Made by a program: the position numbers and the translations under genes
Source: Streptomyces graminofaciens
Lineage (GTDB): Bacteria; Actinomycetota; Actinomycetes; Streptomycetales; Streptomycetaceae
Assembly (NCBI RefSeq): GCF_030294945.1
Contig: NZ_AP018448.1
Coordinates: 2,356,001-2,420,000 of the forward strand
Reading direction: 5' to 3'
DNA: 64,000 bases
Shown here: piece after piece, positions 9,316 through 17,862 of the stretch
Numbering within the stretch: position 1 is the first letter of the stretch
Layout of the letters: each line of letters starts with the position of its first letter
Notes under the pieces: model-generated
Databases searched by the model: none
What the model was told of the DNA's origin: nothing
What the model saw: the letters and a program-made list of their open reading frames with translations, nothing else

Positions 9316-10049
9316 CGACGGTCGCCCTTGCGGCGGCCGAACAGGATGCCGTAGGCGAACGCGGCGGCGACGGAGAGGGCGAGCACGAACCAGTCCTGGC
9401 GCGCCCGCTCGGCGGCGGGCGCCGCGACGAACTGGACCGCGTCGGCCGACTGGGCCTGTGGGAGTCCCGCCGTCGCGCTGTCGGCTCCCGTCGCCTGGGC
9501 GGCGGAGACGGCGCGGAGTGCGGGGGTGGCCGCCTTCTTGCCCTCGTTCCCGCTCTGCGGCATTGGTCGGCCGGTGCAGATCGCCGTGAGGGCCTCGGCG
9601 AAGTGCTTCTCCACCTCCGCGGTGCGCTTGCGGACGACGGCCTCGCCGACCCGGCCCAGCTTGCCCCGGATGCCGAGCTCGAACTCGTAGCACACCTCGG
9701 ACGCCTCGCCGGTCTCCCCGCCGTTCCCGGTCAGCGGTGTCACGGTGAGCGTCGCGTCGACCTTGATGGTGCTGCCGAGGCGGCGGTCCTCACCGCGCAG
9801 GACGGCCTTGACCACGATGGGCTCGGACGTGTTCTGCGGCCTTGCCATGGAGGTGATCTCGGCCGCGAAGCCTGCCTTGAACCGCACGTGTGCGACTTCG
9901 TTGACGAGGCTGCCTTTGTAGTGCGTCTCGTCGGTCTGGACGAGTTCCTCACACCCCGGGATGCAGGAGCGCATGGTGTTCGGGTCGAGGAACAGGGTCA
10001 TGACCTTGTCTGCCGCTGCGGGAATCGTGAAGGAGGATGCCAATTTCAT
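9312..10049 (-). CDS. CoxG-like SRPBCC protein with C-terminal membrane anchor
   Basis: The ATG at 10049 starts MKLASSFTIPAAADKV, the typical beginning of CoxG proteins, and gives 245 residues. Residues 1-150 form the SRPBCC/CoxG domain (FLDPNTMRSCIPGCEEL, KGSLVNEVAHVRFKAGF). A low-complexity linker follows, and then one transmembrane helix near 219-237 (WFVLALSVAAAFAYGILFG) with a basic RRKGDRR tail. In CO-dehydrogenase operons CoxG recruits the enzyme to the membrane, which is the likely role here. It is the first gene of the operon, and a palindrome sits 25 bases upstream of its start. Confidence 0.88.
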   Translation of the reverse strand: MKLASSFTIPAAADKVMTLFLDPNTMRSCIPGCEELVQTDETHYKGSLVNEVAHVRFKAGFAAEITSMARPQNTSEPIVVKAVLRGEDRRLGSTIKVDATLTVTPLTGNGGETGEASEVCYEFELGIRGKLGRVGEAVVRKRTAEVEKHFAEALTAICTGRPMPQSGNEGKKAATPALRAVSAAQATGADSATAGLPQAQSADAVQFVAAPAAERARQDWFVLALSVAAAFAYGILFGRRKGDRR

Positions 10050-10073
10050 CGCATGACCGCCATAGAGGATAGC

Positions 10074-10093
10074 TTGTTCTGTATACAGGACAC
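10074..10093. promoter_or_regulatory. Inferred IclR operator, site 2 (Mo-hydroxylase operon)
   Basis: TTGTTCT-GTATAC-AGGACAC fits the 7-6-7 consensus. It lies 25 bases upstream of the CoxG-like start and is the only such site before the five-gene operon running to 4859. Confidence 0.65.
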
Positions 10094-10162
10094 TACGAGT
10101 ACGTTTCCGTGCCGTCAAGATGCAGGAGAGGAGCCCCCTGCGAGGCCACCAACACATGACGA

Positions 10163-10205
10163 CCACCCGCCACCCGCGCTCGATGACGAGGCGGGTGGCG
10201 GGTGG
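10163..10205. terminator. Strong hairpin between the two catabolic operons
   Basis: The arms 10163-10177 and 10191-10205 are perfectly complementary over 15 bases (CCACCCGCCACCCGC). An inner 4-bp stem (CTCG/CGAG, 10179-10190) closes over an ATGA loop. It sits between the end of the cyclase gene (10350) and the coxG promoter. It should stop transcription from the 15057-10350 operon before it enters the Mo-hydroxylase operon. Confidence 0.75.
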
Positions 10206-10349
10206 CGAGCAGCAAGTGGCAAGTGGCGAATGCAGGGTGGTCGACGAGCGACAGGCGGCAGGCGCGTCCTGCGGGCAGGACGGCAACTCCGCCAGGGCGG
10301 CGAATCGCTCACCCTCAAAGCCCTGCTGAGGGCGTGTGGTGCAGGCGGC

Positions 10350-11321
10350 CTACCGGAAGGTGGCGCCGGGGCGGATCGGGAACACCAGTGGCCTCATCGG
10401 CGCCGCCGTCGCGCCACGCAGACGCAGCCCGGCACCGAACATCACGAACTCCCACAGCCCGGCCTCGGAGATGTCCTCCAGGTAGGCGTTCTCCATGATC
10501 GGGATACCGCACTCGCCGAGCAGGTAGGTGTGCACCGGGTGCCAGTTGTCCGGGTCGACGCTCGGCATGACTTCCAGCGCGACATTGTCGGCGCCGATGA
10601 TCATCGCTCCCGCCTCAGCGATCAGTGCGGCGGCTTCGCGGTCGAGTCCCGACTCGTTGTGGAGATACCGCGTGTTGTCGTGCCACAGGCGCATGCGTCC
10701 GGTCCGCACAAGTACGACGTCGCCCTGGCGGATCTCCGTGCCCTGGCGCTCGATCACCGACCTCAGTTCGTCGGCGGTGATGCGGTGGGAGTCCGGGAGG
10801 ACGTCGACACCGGCCGCCGCGGCCACGTCGAGCAGGACCCCGCGGGCGATCACCGGGGGAAGCTGCTCCGCACCGGCCTTGAGCCAGTGCCGGCTCCCGA
10901 GGTCCTGGTCGGCACGCACCTCGTTCCAGATCATGCCGTCGAGCCCGAAGTGGTTGAGCGCGTCGAGGTGGGTTCCGGTGTGCGTGAACATCGCGATGCA
11001 GTCGGCCGAGTAGGTGACGTGCCGGTTCTGCTCGGCACCGAGGCCCAGGACGTTCTCGTTCACACTGCCCTGCGGTGTGTGCGACATCCAGATCTGGTAG
11101 GTCGGGTCTCCCAGACCCGCCCACGACGGCATCCCGACGTGGTAGTCGACCGAGAGGTCGTACATCGTCGTCGGGTCGGCAGCGGCCCACGCGGCGGCCC
11201 GGGACTCCTCGGTCATCAGATTGAGCATGCCGATCTGGTCGGACGGCCCGAACGGGCTGCGGCTCACCTTCCCGGGTATCACGGATCGCGCGGCGACGGG
11301 ATCTGTCGTCTGCGGTTCCAC
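10350..11321 (-). CDS. Cyclase-family metal-dependent hydrolase (kynurenine formamidase fold)
   Basis: The 323-residue protein begins with GTG behind a clear GAGGAG ribosome site. It contains the cyclase-family metal motif HTGTHLDALNH, here near residues 112-122, and downstream VVLVRTGR and 'MIIGADNVALEV'. The family hydrolyses N-formyl or cyclic amide/ester bonds with a divalent metal. In a pathway with a Mo-hydroxylase it would suit opening of an oxidised ring (lactam or lactone) or deformylation; that is inference. It is the last gene of the operon beginning at 15057, 10 bases from the CoA-transferase gene. Confidence 0.85.
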   Translation of the reverse strand: MEPQTTDPVAARSVIPGKVSRSPFGPSDQIGMLNLMTEESRAAAWAAADPTTMYDLSVDYHVGMPSWAGLGDPTYQIWMSHTPQGSVNENVLGLGAEQNRHVTYSADCIAMFTHTGTHLDALNHFGLDGMIWNEVRADQDLGSRHWLKAGAEQLPPVIARGVLLDVAAAAGVDVLPDSHRITADELRSVIERQGTEIRQGDVVLVRTGRMRLWHDNTRYLHNESGLDREAAALIAEAGAMIIGADNVALEVMPSVDPDNWHPVHTYLLGECGIPIMENAYLEDISEAGLWEFVMFGAGLRLRGATAAPMRPLVFPIRPGATFR

Positions 11322-11331
11322 GCTCGTCTCC

Positions 11332-12504
11332 TCAGGTTTCGTGTGGTGCCGGTGCTCCGGCTGTCTCAGTTCCGGCAGCGTCCTGGTCGGCCCACCGGGG
11401 CCCCTGGCCGTCCTCGGCCAGGGGTGGCGGAGGCAGTCGGTACGACACCGGGGTCCGGCCCATCCGGAGCGGATTGCGGGTGACGACCGTGCCGTCTATG
11501 TCGACGGTCGGCTCCAGCCCGAGGGTCCGTGCGAACTCGAACGCGGCGGCGATGTCGTTGACCGGCCCCGCAGGCACTCCGGCGTCGTTCAAGCGCTGCG
11601 CCCACACCTGTGCGCCGTCGGTGACCAGGCGCGCCGTCAGTTCGGTGCGCAGCGCCTCACGGTGGGCAACCCGAGCCGCGTTGACCACGAACCGGGGATC
11701 GGATCCGAGCTCCGATGCGCCCAGGACGGTGCACATGGAACGGAACTGCCGGTCGTTGCCCACGGCGACGGCGAGTTCCCCCTCGCTGGTCGGCAGGGTC
11801 TCGTAGGGCGCGATGGACGGATGCACATTGCCCAGTCGCCTGGGCACGACACCGCCGGCGGTGTGGGCGGAGGCCTGGTTGGACAGCGCCGCCAGGGCGC
11901 AGCTGAGGAGGTCCACCTCGATCCGCTGGCCTTCTCCGGTCCGCTCGCGGTGCCGCACCGCGGAAACCACGCCGACCGCGGCGTACAGGCCGGTGATCAC
12001 GTCGATCACGGCCACGCCGACCTTCTGCGGCTCGTCGTCCGGCGATCCCGTGATGCTCATCAGGCCGCCCACGGCCTGTACGATGAGGTCGTAACCGGGC
12101 AGGGACGCGCCGCCGGCCGAGCCGAAGGCGCTGATCGAGCAGTAGATGAGATCCGGCCGCCGGGCCGCGAGTTCCTCGTAACCGAGGCCGAGCCGGTCCA
12201 TCACGCCCGGCCGGAAGTTCTCCACGACGATGCCACTGTCCACGGCCAGGTCCTGGGCACGCTTGCGGCCCTCCTGCGTCGCGAGGTCCAGCACGACGCT
12301 GTGCTTGTTGCGGTTGACGGCGAGGAAGTACGTCGCCCGACCGTCCGGCGTGTACGGCGGCCCCCATGCCCGGGTGTCGTCGCCGCCGTCCGGCCGCTCT
12401 ATCTTGACGACCTCCGCGCCGAGGTCGGCGAGCAGCATGGTGGTGAGCGGTCCGGCGAGGATTCTGGAGAAGTCCGCGATACGCAGTCCGCTGAGCGCGG
12501 TCAT
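11332..12504 (-). CDS. CaiB/BaiF family (class III) CoA-transferase
   Basis: The 390-residue protein starts at ATG 12504, overlapping the enoyl-CoA hydratase stop (ATGA); the longer upstream frame is antisense noise. Family features are the N-terminal LSGLRIADFSRILAGPLTTMLLADLGAEVVKIE, the NRNKHSVVLDL segment, and ENFRPGVMDRLGLGYEEL, where class III enzymes carry the CoA-handling loop. The enzyme moves CoA between acids, activating a pathway acid for beta-oxidation-type steps. Its neighbours (enoyl-CoA hydratase here, 3-hydroxyacyl-CoA dehydrogenase at 21447) support an acyl-CoA branch. Confidence 0.92.
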   Translation of the reverse strand: MTALSGLRIADFSRILAGPLTTMLLADLGAEVVKIERPDGGDDTRAWGPPYTPDGRATYFLAVNRNKHSVVLDLATQEGRKRAQDLAVDSGIVVENFRPGVMDRLGLGYEELAARRPDLIYCSISAFGSAGGASLPGYDLIVQAVGGLMSITGSPDDEPQKVGVAVIDVITGLYAAVGVVSAVRHRERTGEGQRIEVDLLSCALAALSNQASAHTAGGVVPRRLGNVHPSIAPYETLPTSEGELAVAVGNDRQFRSMCTVLGASELGSDPRFVVNAARVAHREALRTELTARLVTDGAQVWAQRLNDAGVPAGPVNDIAAAFEFARTLGLEPTVDIDGTVVTRNPLRMGRTPVSYRLPPPPLAEDGQGPRWADQDAAGTETAGAPAPHET

Positions 12505-13283
12505 CGGCCCACGTACTTTCCGGGCCGCTTCTCGGTGAACGCCCGGTATGCCTCCACGGAGTCCTCGGTCGACCGCACGACACCCATGTGGGAGGAGATG
12601 AGGTCCAGACTGGTGCGGAAGTCCAGGCGCTGCGACTGGTACGCCGTTCGCTTGATCATCCGCACCGCCACCGGCGGCGCGGACGCCAGCCGTGCCGCGA
12701 GGGCGTATGTGGCGTCCATCAACTGGTCGGGCTCGTGCACACTGTTGACCATGCCGAGTTCGGCGGCTCGTTCGGCACCGATCATGTCCCCGGTCCAGAG
12801 CAGCTCCAGCGCCCGCGGCATGCCGATCAGCCTGGGCAGCAGCCAGCATCCCCCGTCACCGGGCACCAGACCGACCTTCACGTAGGACATTGCCATCCGC
12901 GCTGTCGTGGAGACCAGTCGGAGGTCGCACATCAGCGCCATGTCCAGTCCCGCGCCCATGGCGTCGCCGTTGACCGCGGCGATCACCGGCTTGTCGATGC
13001 CCTCCAGGGCGAGCGGCACGCGGTGGATGTGATCGGTCAGGGCCTGCTTGAACTCCAGGGGCGCCTGCTCGTGGTCCTCCACCCACGACAGGTCGATTCC
13101 GGAGCAGAAGCCGCTGCCCTCGCCGGTGACGACGATGACGCGTACCTCCGGATCGGTCTGTGCGTCGACGAGCCGGTCCGCCCAGTCGTTGACCATCTCG
13201 AAGGTGAACGCGTTGCGCTTGTGGGGGCGGTTGAGCCGGATGGTCGCCACATGGTCGGCGACGTCGTACTCCAGTTCGGTCAC
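12501..13283 (-). CDS. Enoyl-CoA hydratase/isomerase family protein
   Basis: This 260-residue crotonase-fold protein starts with GTG. The oxyanion-hole segments are visible: SGFCSGIDLSWV near residue 60 and AAVNGDAMGAGLDMALMCDLRL near residues 102-122. The later VKVGLVPGDGGCWLLPRLIG region carries the usual acidic/hydrophobic substrate loop. Enoyl-CoA hydratases add water to trans-2-enoyl-CoA; relatives cleave rings or isomerise double bonds. The gene is sandwiched between the M24 homologue and the CoA-transferase. Confidence 0.92.
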   Translation of the reverse strand: MTELEYDVADHVATIRLNRPHKRNAFTFEMVNDWADRLVDAQTDPEVRVIVVTGEGSGFCSGIDLSWVEDHEQAPLEFKQALTDHIHRVPLALEGIDKPVIAAVNGDAMGAGLDMALMCDLRLVSTTARMAMSYVKVGLVPGDGGCWLLPRLIGMPRALELLWTGDMIGAERAAELGMVNSVHEPDQLMDATYALAARLASAPPVAVRMIKRTAYQSQRLDFRTSLDLISSHMGVVRSTEDSVEAYRAFTEKRPGKYVGR

Positions 13284-13342
13284 TGCGTCGTGCTCCTCGT
13301 ACGGTGGGGCGGTGGTCAGCTGCTCCGGTACGGCCGGCGTTG

Positions 13343-14590
13343 TCAGATCCGGGCGAAGCGGAGGCGGGTGGGCAGGTCGTTCAGCTCCTCGTGGCCGTCC
13401 TCGGTCACGATCGCGTTCCCGCCGATGTTGACCTGACGTCGCCCGAAGACCGCGTCGGGTTCGAGCTGGAAAGTCATCCCTGGTTCGAGGACGACATCGA
13501 GATCGGTGCCCGGCAGCTCGTCCACCTGCTTAAACCGGTCCGTGATGCTGCTGTCGGTGCCCCGGGTGACCCGGCCGACCATCGTGAGCGGGGTGAGGCT
13601 GTGGATCAGCGGCGTGATGTGCCACGCTCCGGCCCGCTGCAGCGGCTCCGCCATCGCGTCGGCGACCTCGCCGAACTTCACTCCGGGCCGCAGGGCCTCC
13701 AGACCGGCGTCGTACGACTCCCTGGCGACCTCGGCCGCGCGGCGAAAATCAGGATGGACGTCCCCAACCGCCACGCACATCTGCACCTGCGCCTCAAGCC
13801 CGCCGACGGTCGGCATCATCTCGGAGAGGACCATGTCCCCTTCCTGGACGACACGCGCCGGCTGGGCGCGGTACAGCCAGCGCGGCGCGTCCCAGCTCAG
13901 GTTGTCCGGGCCGGAGTGGACGAAGAGGTCGTGCGCCATCCCGGCGCCGTGCCGGTGGAACTCGTGCAGCACCTCCGCGTAGATCTCGACTTCGCTCACC
14001 CCTGGCCTGGTGACGTCCAGCATCACCTGGCACGCCTGCTCGGCCAGCTGGGAGACGTAGCGGAAGAGCGCGAGTTCCTCCTCGCTCTTCACCAGCCAGA
14101 TCCCGGTGAAGTCGTCGAGGACGTCCACGAACGTGGCCTTCGGCAGTTCCTTCTGGAGGTAGGCCCACATCGGCTGCGGGGTCCATCCGTACGGCAGCAG
14201 ATTGGGGCCGCTGAGGATCCCGATCGTCCCGATCCGTGACTGGGCGAGGCCCATCTCCTCAAGGACCCGCACCATCGCGGGAGCGCGCGGTCCGAACCGC
14301 ATGTCCGGGATCCAGGTGCCCTCGCCCCACTCCTGCGCCTGGAGCCAAGAGCCCGCGACGGACGCTCCGCGCTGGATGGCGACGGGTTCGCCTTCCAGCG
14401 GGAGGACGACCGCGGAACCGGGGAGGTCGTTGGTGAAGTAGGTGTCGGCAGGGTAGCGCACCGGGGCGGGCGGGACGAGGAGACACTCCACGTCGTTGCG
14501 CCGCATCATCTCGCGCAGCAGACCCCACCGGCGGTCCCGCTCGGCCAGGGACAGGGTCGGCAACTGCGGCAATCCGGGTGAGCCGCTCAC
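13343..14590 (-). CDS. M24-family peptidase homologue (aminopeptidase P / creatinase type)
   Basis: The GTG at 14590 overlaps the preceding stop (GTGA) and gives 415 residues. An N-terminal creatinase-like domain (about 1-165) precedes a pita-bread domain (about 175-410) with HRHGAGMAHDLFVHSG, LSEMMPTVGG and LEPGMTFQLEPDAVFG. In true metallopeptidases two Asp, one His and two Glu bind the metals; here several of these positions look altered (LSEMMP instead of a D-G/D-x-G pair). It may therefore be a creatinase-like C-N hydrolase rather than a peptidase. In this setting it could cleave an N-containing intermediate. Confidence 0.75.
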   Translation of the reverse strand: MSGSPGLPQLPTLSLAERDRRWGLLREMMRRNDVECLLVPPAPVRYPADTYFTNDLPGSAVVLPLEGEPVAIQRGASVAGSWLQAQEWGEGTWIPDMRFGPRAPAMVRVLEEMGLAQSRIGTIGILSGPNLLPYGWTPQPMWAYLQKELPKATFVDVLDDFTGIWLVKSEEELALFRYVSQLAEQACQVMLDVTRPGVSEVEIYAEVLHEFHRHGAGMAHDLFVHSGPDNLSWDAPRWLYRAQPARVVQEGDMVLSEMMPTVGGLEAQVQMCVAVGDVHPDFRRAAEVARESYDAGLEALRPGVKFGEVADAMAEPLQRAGAWHITPLIHSLTPLTMVGRVTRGTDSSITDRFKQVDELPGTDLDVVLEPGMTFQLEPDAVFGRRQVNIGGNAIVTEDGHEELNDLPTRLRFARI

Positions 14591-15057
14591 GCGGCGTCCT
14601 CCTGGGTCCAGCGCCACATCTCCATGTTGACGTTCTTGCGGTAGTCGTCCTGCATCGGGTGCGTGAGAACCTCGACGTGGAGCCGGTTCTCGACCCACAC
14701 CTCGATCACGTCGAAGAACTCCCCGCGCGGGCAGCGCAGCGTACGCCATCCCTCACGCTCGGCGATCGCCATAATCTCGTCCTGGCTTTTGTCCGTCGAA
14801 GTGGCAAAGTGGAAGGCCACGTACTTCGACGGAGACTCGTCCAGCTTCGGCCACACCGGGTCGTCCTCGCCCTTGCCGGGGGCCATCGTCTGGGAGCGCG
14901 GGTAGACCTCGCAGGTCGTGCCGTGCTCGTCGCCGGCGATGGCGACCCAGGCGCCCGGCCACGGCGGGAAGCGGAAGGCCTCGCCGCCCCAGATCTCGGC
15001 GATCACCTCAGCCACGCGCTGAGGATCGTCCGCCGGGATGGACACATGGAAGATCAT
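14587..15057 (-). CDS. VOC-like protein of unknown function
   Basis: The ATG at 15057 follows a perfect AGGAGG ribosome site (15065-15070 on the minus strand) and gives 156 residues. The protein starts MIFHVSIPADDPQRVAEVIAEIWGG, a beta-alpha pattern like one half of a vicinal-oxygen-chelate or glyoxalase-like fold. Tryptophan-rich segments follow (PPWPGAWVAIAG, MEMWRWTQ). No metal-ligand set is convincing. It opens the five-gene operon under operator site 3. Roles as a dioxygenase-like enzyme or a binding protein are both possible. Confidence 0.6.
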   Translation of the reverse strand: MIFHVSIPADDPQRVAEVIAEIWGGEAFRFPPWPGAWVAIAGDEHGTTCEVYPRSQTMAPGKGEDDPVWPKLDESPSKYVAFHFATSTDKSQDEIMAIAEREGWRTLRCPRGEFFDVIEVWVENRLHVEVLTHPMQDDYRKNVNMEMWRWTQEDAA

Positions 15058-15088
15058 TTGCGTTCCTCCTGTAGAACCATAGGAACTT

Positions 15089-15108
15089 CTGTCCGCCCTA
15101 GAGTACAA
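15089..15108. promoter_or_regulatory. Inferred IclR operator, site 3 (CoA/hydrolase operon)
   Basis: CTGTCCG-CCCTAG-AGTACAA fits the shared 7-6-7 layout with a mismatch in each arm. It begins 32 bases upstream of the first gene of the 15057-10350 operon. Confidence 0.5.
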
Positions 15109-15206
15109 GATGTCTCGTCACGAACACTAATTGCCGCTGCAGACATGCGCAAGAGCTATGAAATCCCAGAAACTGGCACCCCATACGGTCGTTCCACTTG
15201 CCACTG

Positions 15207-15226
15207 ATGTCCTGTGTCGAGGACAC
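15207..15226. promoter_or_regulatory. Inferred IclR operator, site 4 (IclR copy 2)
   Basis: ATGTCCT-GTGTCG-AGGACAC is one of the best matches to the consensus. It lies 54 bases upstream of IclR copy 2 and about 100 bases from site 3 of the divergent operon, so one regulator could control both directions. Confidence 0.68.
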
Positions 15227-15279
15227 TGCTGCCCCCCACGCTCCCTCCATCGGAGCAACAAAGGCCTGAGGAGCAGTTC

Positions 15280-16074
15280 ATGGCGAACGAGGTGCCCGCG
15301 GTCAGTGCGGCGATCCGACTGGTCGAGCACATCGCGGCCGAGGCACCCCAGGCGGTGTCGGCGGGGATCCTGGCGCAGGCGCTCGGCCTGAACCGCTCGA
15401 CCTGCTACAACATCCTTGCGACCCTCCAGCAGGCCGGCTGGGTCAACAACCTCGGCAATCGCTCCGGCTGGACGCTCGGGCCGGGACTCTCCGCATTGGC
15501 CGTGCTCGGCGACGAGGCGATCCTCTACGTGATCAAGGAGGAGGTCGAACGGCTCTGCCGCCGGCTGGGCCTGGTCGTCTTCGCCGCACAGGAGGACGGA
15601 TCCGGCAGCTACACCGTGGTCGCCGTCGGCGACCCGGGCCGCGGCGTGCGGGTGACGGTCGACGTCGGCGATCGGTTCCCCTTCTCCGCGCCGGGGCTGA
15701 TGCAGGCGTTCTGGCCCTATCGCCCGTTCGACGAGTTCGTCGATCTCGCCCGCAGCCGACTTGTGGAACGTTTCACCGAGTTCACGATCACCGGCTTGGA
15801 CGAACTGTCCAGCGTCTTCGCACAGGTTCGCGAGCGCGGATACGGATGCAGCATCCGGCAGTTCAACGTCGCGCACAGCGGAGCCTCCTCGACCGTCTTC
15901 GGCCCTGGCGGCAAGCCGATGCTCGCGCTGATGACGATGACGTTCTCCAGCGAGCTGGACTGGGACAACCTCGACCGCGTGGGCCCGTCCATCCGGGACG
16001 CCGCCGCACGGGCGACCGCCCGGATCGGTGCTTCGGCACCCGGGCGGGAGTCCTTGGCGCACGCCACCACCTGA
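15280..16074 (+). CDS. IclR-family transcriptional regulator (copy 2)
   Basis: The ATG at 15280 follows a GAGGAG site; a GTG further upstream would start inside the operator and is rejected. The 264-residue protein has the winged HTH (AVSAGILAQALGLNRSTCYNILATLQQAGW, about 25-55) and the IclR effector domain (GVRVTVDVGDRFPFSAPGLMQAF; YGCSIRQFNVAHSG). It is a close paralogue of copy 1 at 3906-4718. It is divergent from the VOC/M24/CoA operon, with palindromes in the shared promoter region. It is probably a local activator or repressor responding to a pathway acid. Confidence 0.92.
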   Translation: MANEVPAVSAAIRLVEHIAAEAPQAVSAGILAQALGLNRSTCYNILATLQQAGWVNNLGNRSGWTLGPGLSALAVLGDEAILYVIKEEVERLCRRLGLVVFAAQEDGSGSYTVVAVGDPGRGVRVTVDVGDRFPFSAPGLMQAFWPYRPFDEFVDLARSRLVERFTEFTITGLDELSSVFAQVRERGYGCSIRQFNVAHSGASSTVFGPGGKPMLALMTMTFSSELDWDNLDRVGPSIRDAAARATARIGASAPGRESLAHATT

Positions 16075-16084
16075 TCGACTGGAC

Positions 16085-16330
16085 TCAGGGACGACCGGCA
16101 CGTTGAGATCGCCCGACCCCAGTACGAGGCCGCGCCGTGGGTCGGTTCGGAGCGCCCGCGCGCCGATCGGCCGTCCAGGGCCGCGACGTCTCGGAAGGCG
16201 CCGTCGAGGAGGGTCCCGGCCCAGCCGTTGTCGGCAGGCTTCCTCGCCATGGTGTCTCCGAGCAGCTTGAGTAGCAGGTGTCCTCGTGGGGAGCGGTCGC
16301 CGTGCTCGTCGTGGAGGTCAAGTCGGACGC
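16085..16330 (-). pseudogene. Decayed RraA-like gene fragment
   Basis: On the minus strand the translation reads LLKLLGDTMARKPADNGWAGTLLDGAFRD, matching the centre of the intact RraA-like protein at 17044-17529 (MLGDNMARKAADNGWAG...NGAVRD). After a frameshift a further stretch reads GDLNVPV, matching its GDLNAPVAF. Both ends are missing. It lies directly after IclR copy 2, so an IclR plus RraA segment was probably duplicated and one RraA copy then decayed. Confidence 0.7.
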
Positions 16331-16712
16331 GGGCCTCGTCCTGGACCTTTCATCGAGGGCGAGGCGACCAAGACCGATCACGCCGCCACGTCCTCGCCGC
16401 TCCTGACCCGTCGGCGAGGACGTCCGCGACCTCCTTCCGGCGGCACGGCCTGTCAGCCGTCAGGGCGGTCGGCCTCACGCGCTCGCCAAGGCCGCCGCAG
16501 GCCGGACGGATCTCTCTTTGAACTCCTGGCGAATCAGACACAGCCGCCCGCGACACGCACCCGGCCCGCACCTGACCGCGACAGACGGGGACCCGGCAAC
16601 GCAGTGTCGGTGTCCAGCCGTACGCCATGCTCACGGCACGCAGAGCAGCGGCGCGGGCGTGGCGCGGGTGAACGTGTCCCGCACCAGGCCGGGTGCGCGA
16701 CTGGAGACCTGC

Positions 16713-16979
16713 ATGACCCCGGCGAGTCTGCCGGCGGAGCGGACCGGCCGAAGCCCGAAGAAGGCTACGGTCCCGAACGAGCCGGTCAGACTCACCCGCC
16801 GTGAGCGCCAGGTCTCCGACCCCGCGGTCGAGGGCCGGCCCAACCGGGAGATCGCCACATCCCTCGTCATCTCGCTGCCCACCGCCGAGGGGCACGTCGA
16901 GCACGTCCTGTCCAAGCTGGGCTACACGCCCCGGGCTCGGATCGCGGCGTGGGTCACCCGTCAGCGGGCGAGTGTCTGA
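16713..16979 (+). pseudogene. Orphan LuxR-type HTH, C-terminal remnant of a large regulator
   Basis: Eighty-eight codons encode LTRRERQVSDPAVEGRPNRE...TAEGHVEHVLSKLGYTPRARIAAWV, a LuxR/GerE helix-turn-helix domain at its usual place just before a stop. The domain normally ends a regulator of about 900 residues with an AAA domain. No such upstream sequence is present here, so this is a remnant. The 16331-16712 stretch before it holds nothing recognisable. Confidence 0.65.
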
Positions 16980-17043
16980 CCCGGCGCGGATCCGGCAACG
17001 GCCTGCGGGAGTCGTTGTGACGCACCCCGGATGCGGGCGGGCC

Positions 17044-17529
17044 TCAGGGCTGACCGGGCAGCACGACGATCCCGTCGTCGTCGCTCACCAGCGTCGCCCC
17101 CGGATGGAAGGTCAGCCCTCCGAAGGCGACCGGCGCGTTCAGATCGCCCGCCCCCTGCTTGAGGCTGCGCCGCGGGTTGGTCCCGAGCGCCATCACGCCG
17201 ATCGGCAGCTCCCGCAGGGCCGCCGCGTCCCTGACGGCCCCGTTGACGACGATGCCCGCCCACCCGTTGTCGGCGGCCTTCCTCGCCATGTTGTCCCCGA
17301 GCATGGCCACCCGGAGCGAGCCCTGAGTGTCGACGACGATGACACGGCCGTCCCCGGGTTCGGCGACGACCTGCTTGAGCAACACGTTGTCCTCGTAGGA
17401 GAGCACCGTCACGATCGGCCCCTGGAATGCGCGACGGCCGCCGTACTGCGCGAACTGGAGGTCGCACACCAGCAGCCGGTATCCGTACTCGTCGTAAAGA
17501 TCGGCCGTGGAAACAGGTTGCTCGGTCAT
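17044..17529 (-). CDS. RraA-like protein (4-hydroxy-4-methyl-2-oxoglutarate / CHA aldolase fold)
   Basis: Starting at ATG 17529 the 161-residue length is the family norm. The RraA/HMG-aldolase core is clear: GRVIVVDTQGSLRVAMLGDNMARKAADNGWAGIVVNGAVRD near residues 62-103, including the GD(x)8-18-G-x-RD signature with the Arg and Asp that bind pyruvate and metal. Family members are either aldolases that release pyruvate at the end of ring-cleavage pathways or inhibitors of RNase E. In a catabolic island the aldolase role is preferred. Operator site 5 lies 71 bases upstream. Confidence 0.85.
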   Translation of the reverse strand: MTEQPVSTADLYDEYGYRLLVCDLQFAQYGGRRAFQGPIVTVLSYEDNVLLKQVVAEPGDGRVIVVDTQGSLRVAMLGDNMARKAADNGWAGIVVNGAVRDAAALRELPIGVMALGTNPRRSLKQGAGDLNAPVAFGGLTFHPGATLVSDDDGIVVLPGQP

Positions 17530-17599
17530 GACTGCCGCCTCTCCTCCGATGGAGGTCGTCGGCCTCACCGCTTCCCAGGAGGCCGGGGCAATGCTATTT

Positions 17600-17619
17600 C
17601 CGTCCTCACTGCAAGACAA
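17600..17619. promoter_or_regulatory. Inferred IclR operator, site 5 (RraA-like gene)
   Basis: CCGTCCT-CACTGC-AAGACAA fits the 7-6-7 layout with the core GTCCT/A-GAC preserved. It is the only such palindrome before the RraA-like gene. Confidence 0.5.
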
Positions 17620-17862
17620 GGGATCTCGTATAACGGTCAACCTTCTCGGGAGGGCGCGGCGCTCGCAGCCAGGGGGACGGGCCACATGACCGCCACCTGC
17701 TCGGAGTGGCGAGGCGACCGGGCCCCGGAGACCCAGTCAAAACGCGAACACGCACGCTGCGCATGCCACCGACCGAGCATGTCACCGGCCGAGAGCCCCG
17801 CGACGCTCGAAACCCTCGCCCTCCACCCCCGCCGACCGCGATCCCGGCCGACAGCCCGAGGC

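Noticed and set aside
15110..15129. Ninth IclR-type palindrome (ATGTCTC-GTCACG-AACACTA)
   Set aside because: Only about half of the arm positions pair or match the consensus, and it adjoins site 3; too weak to count.
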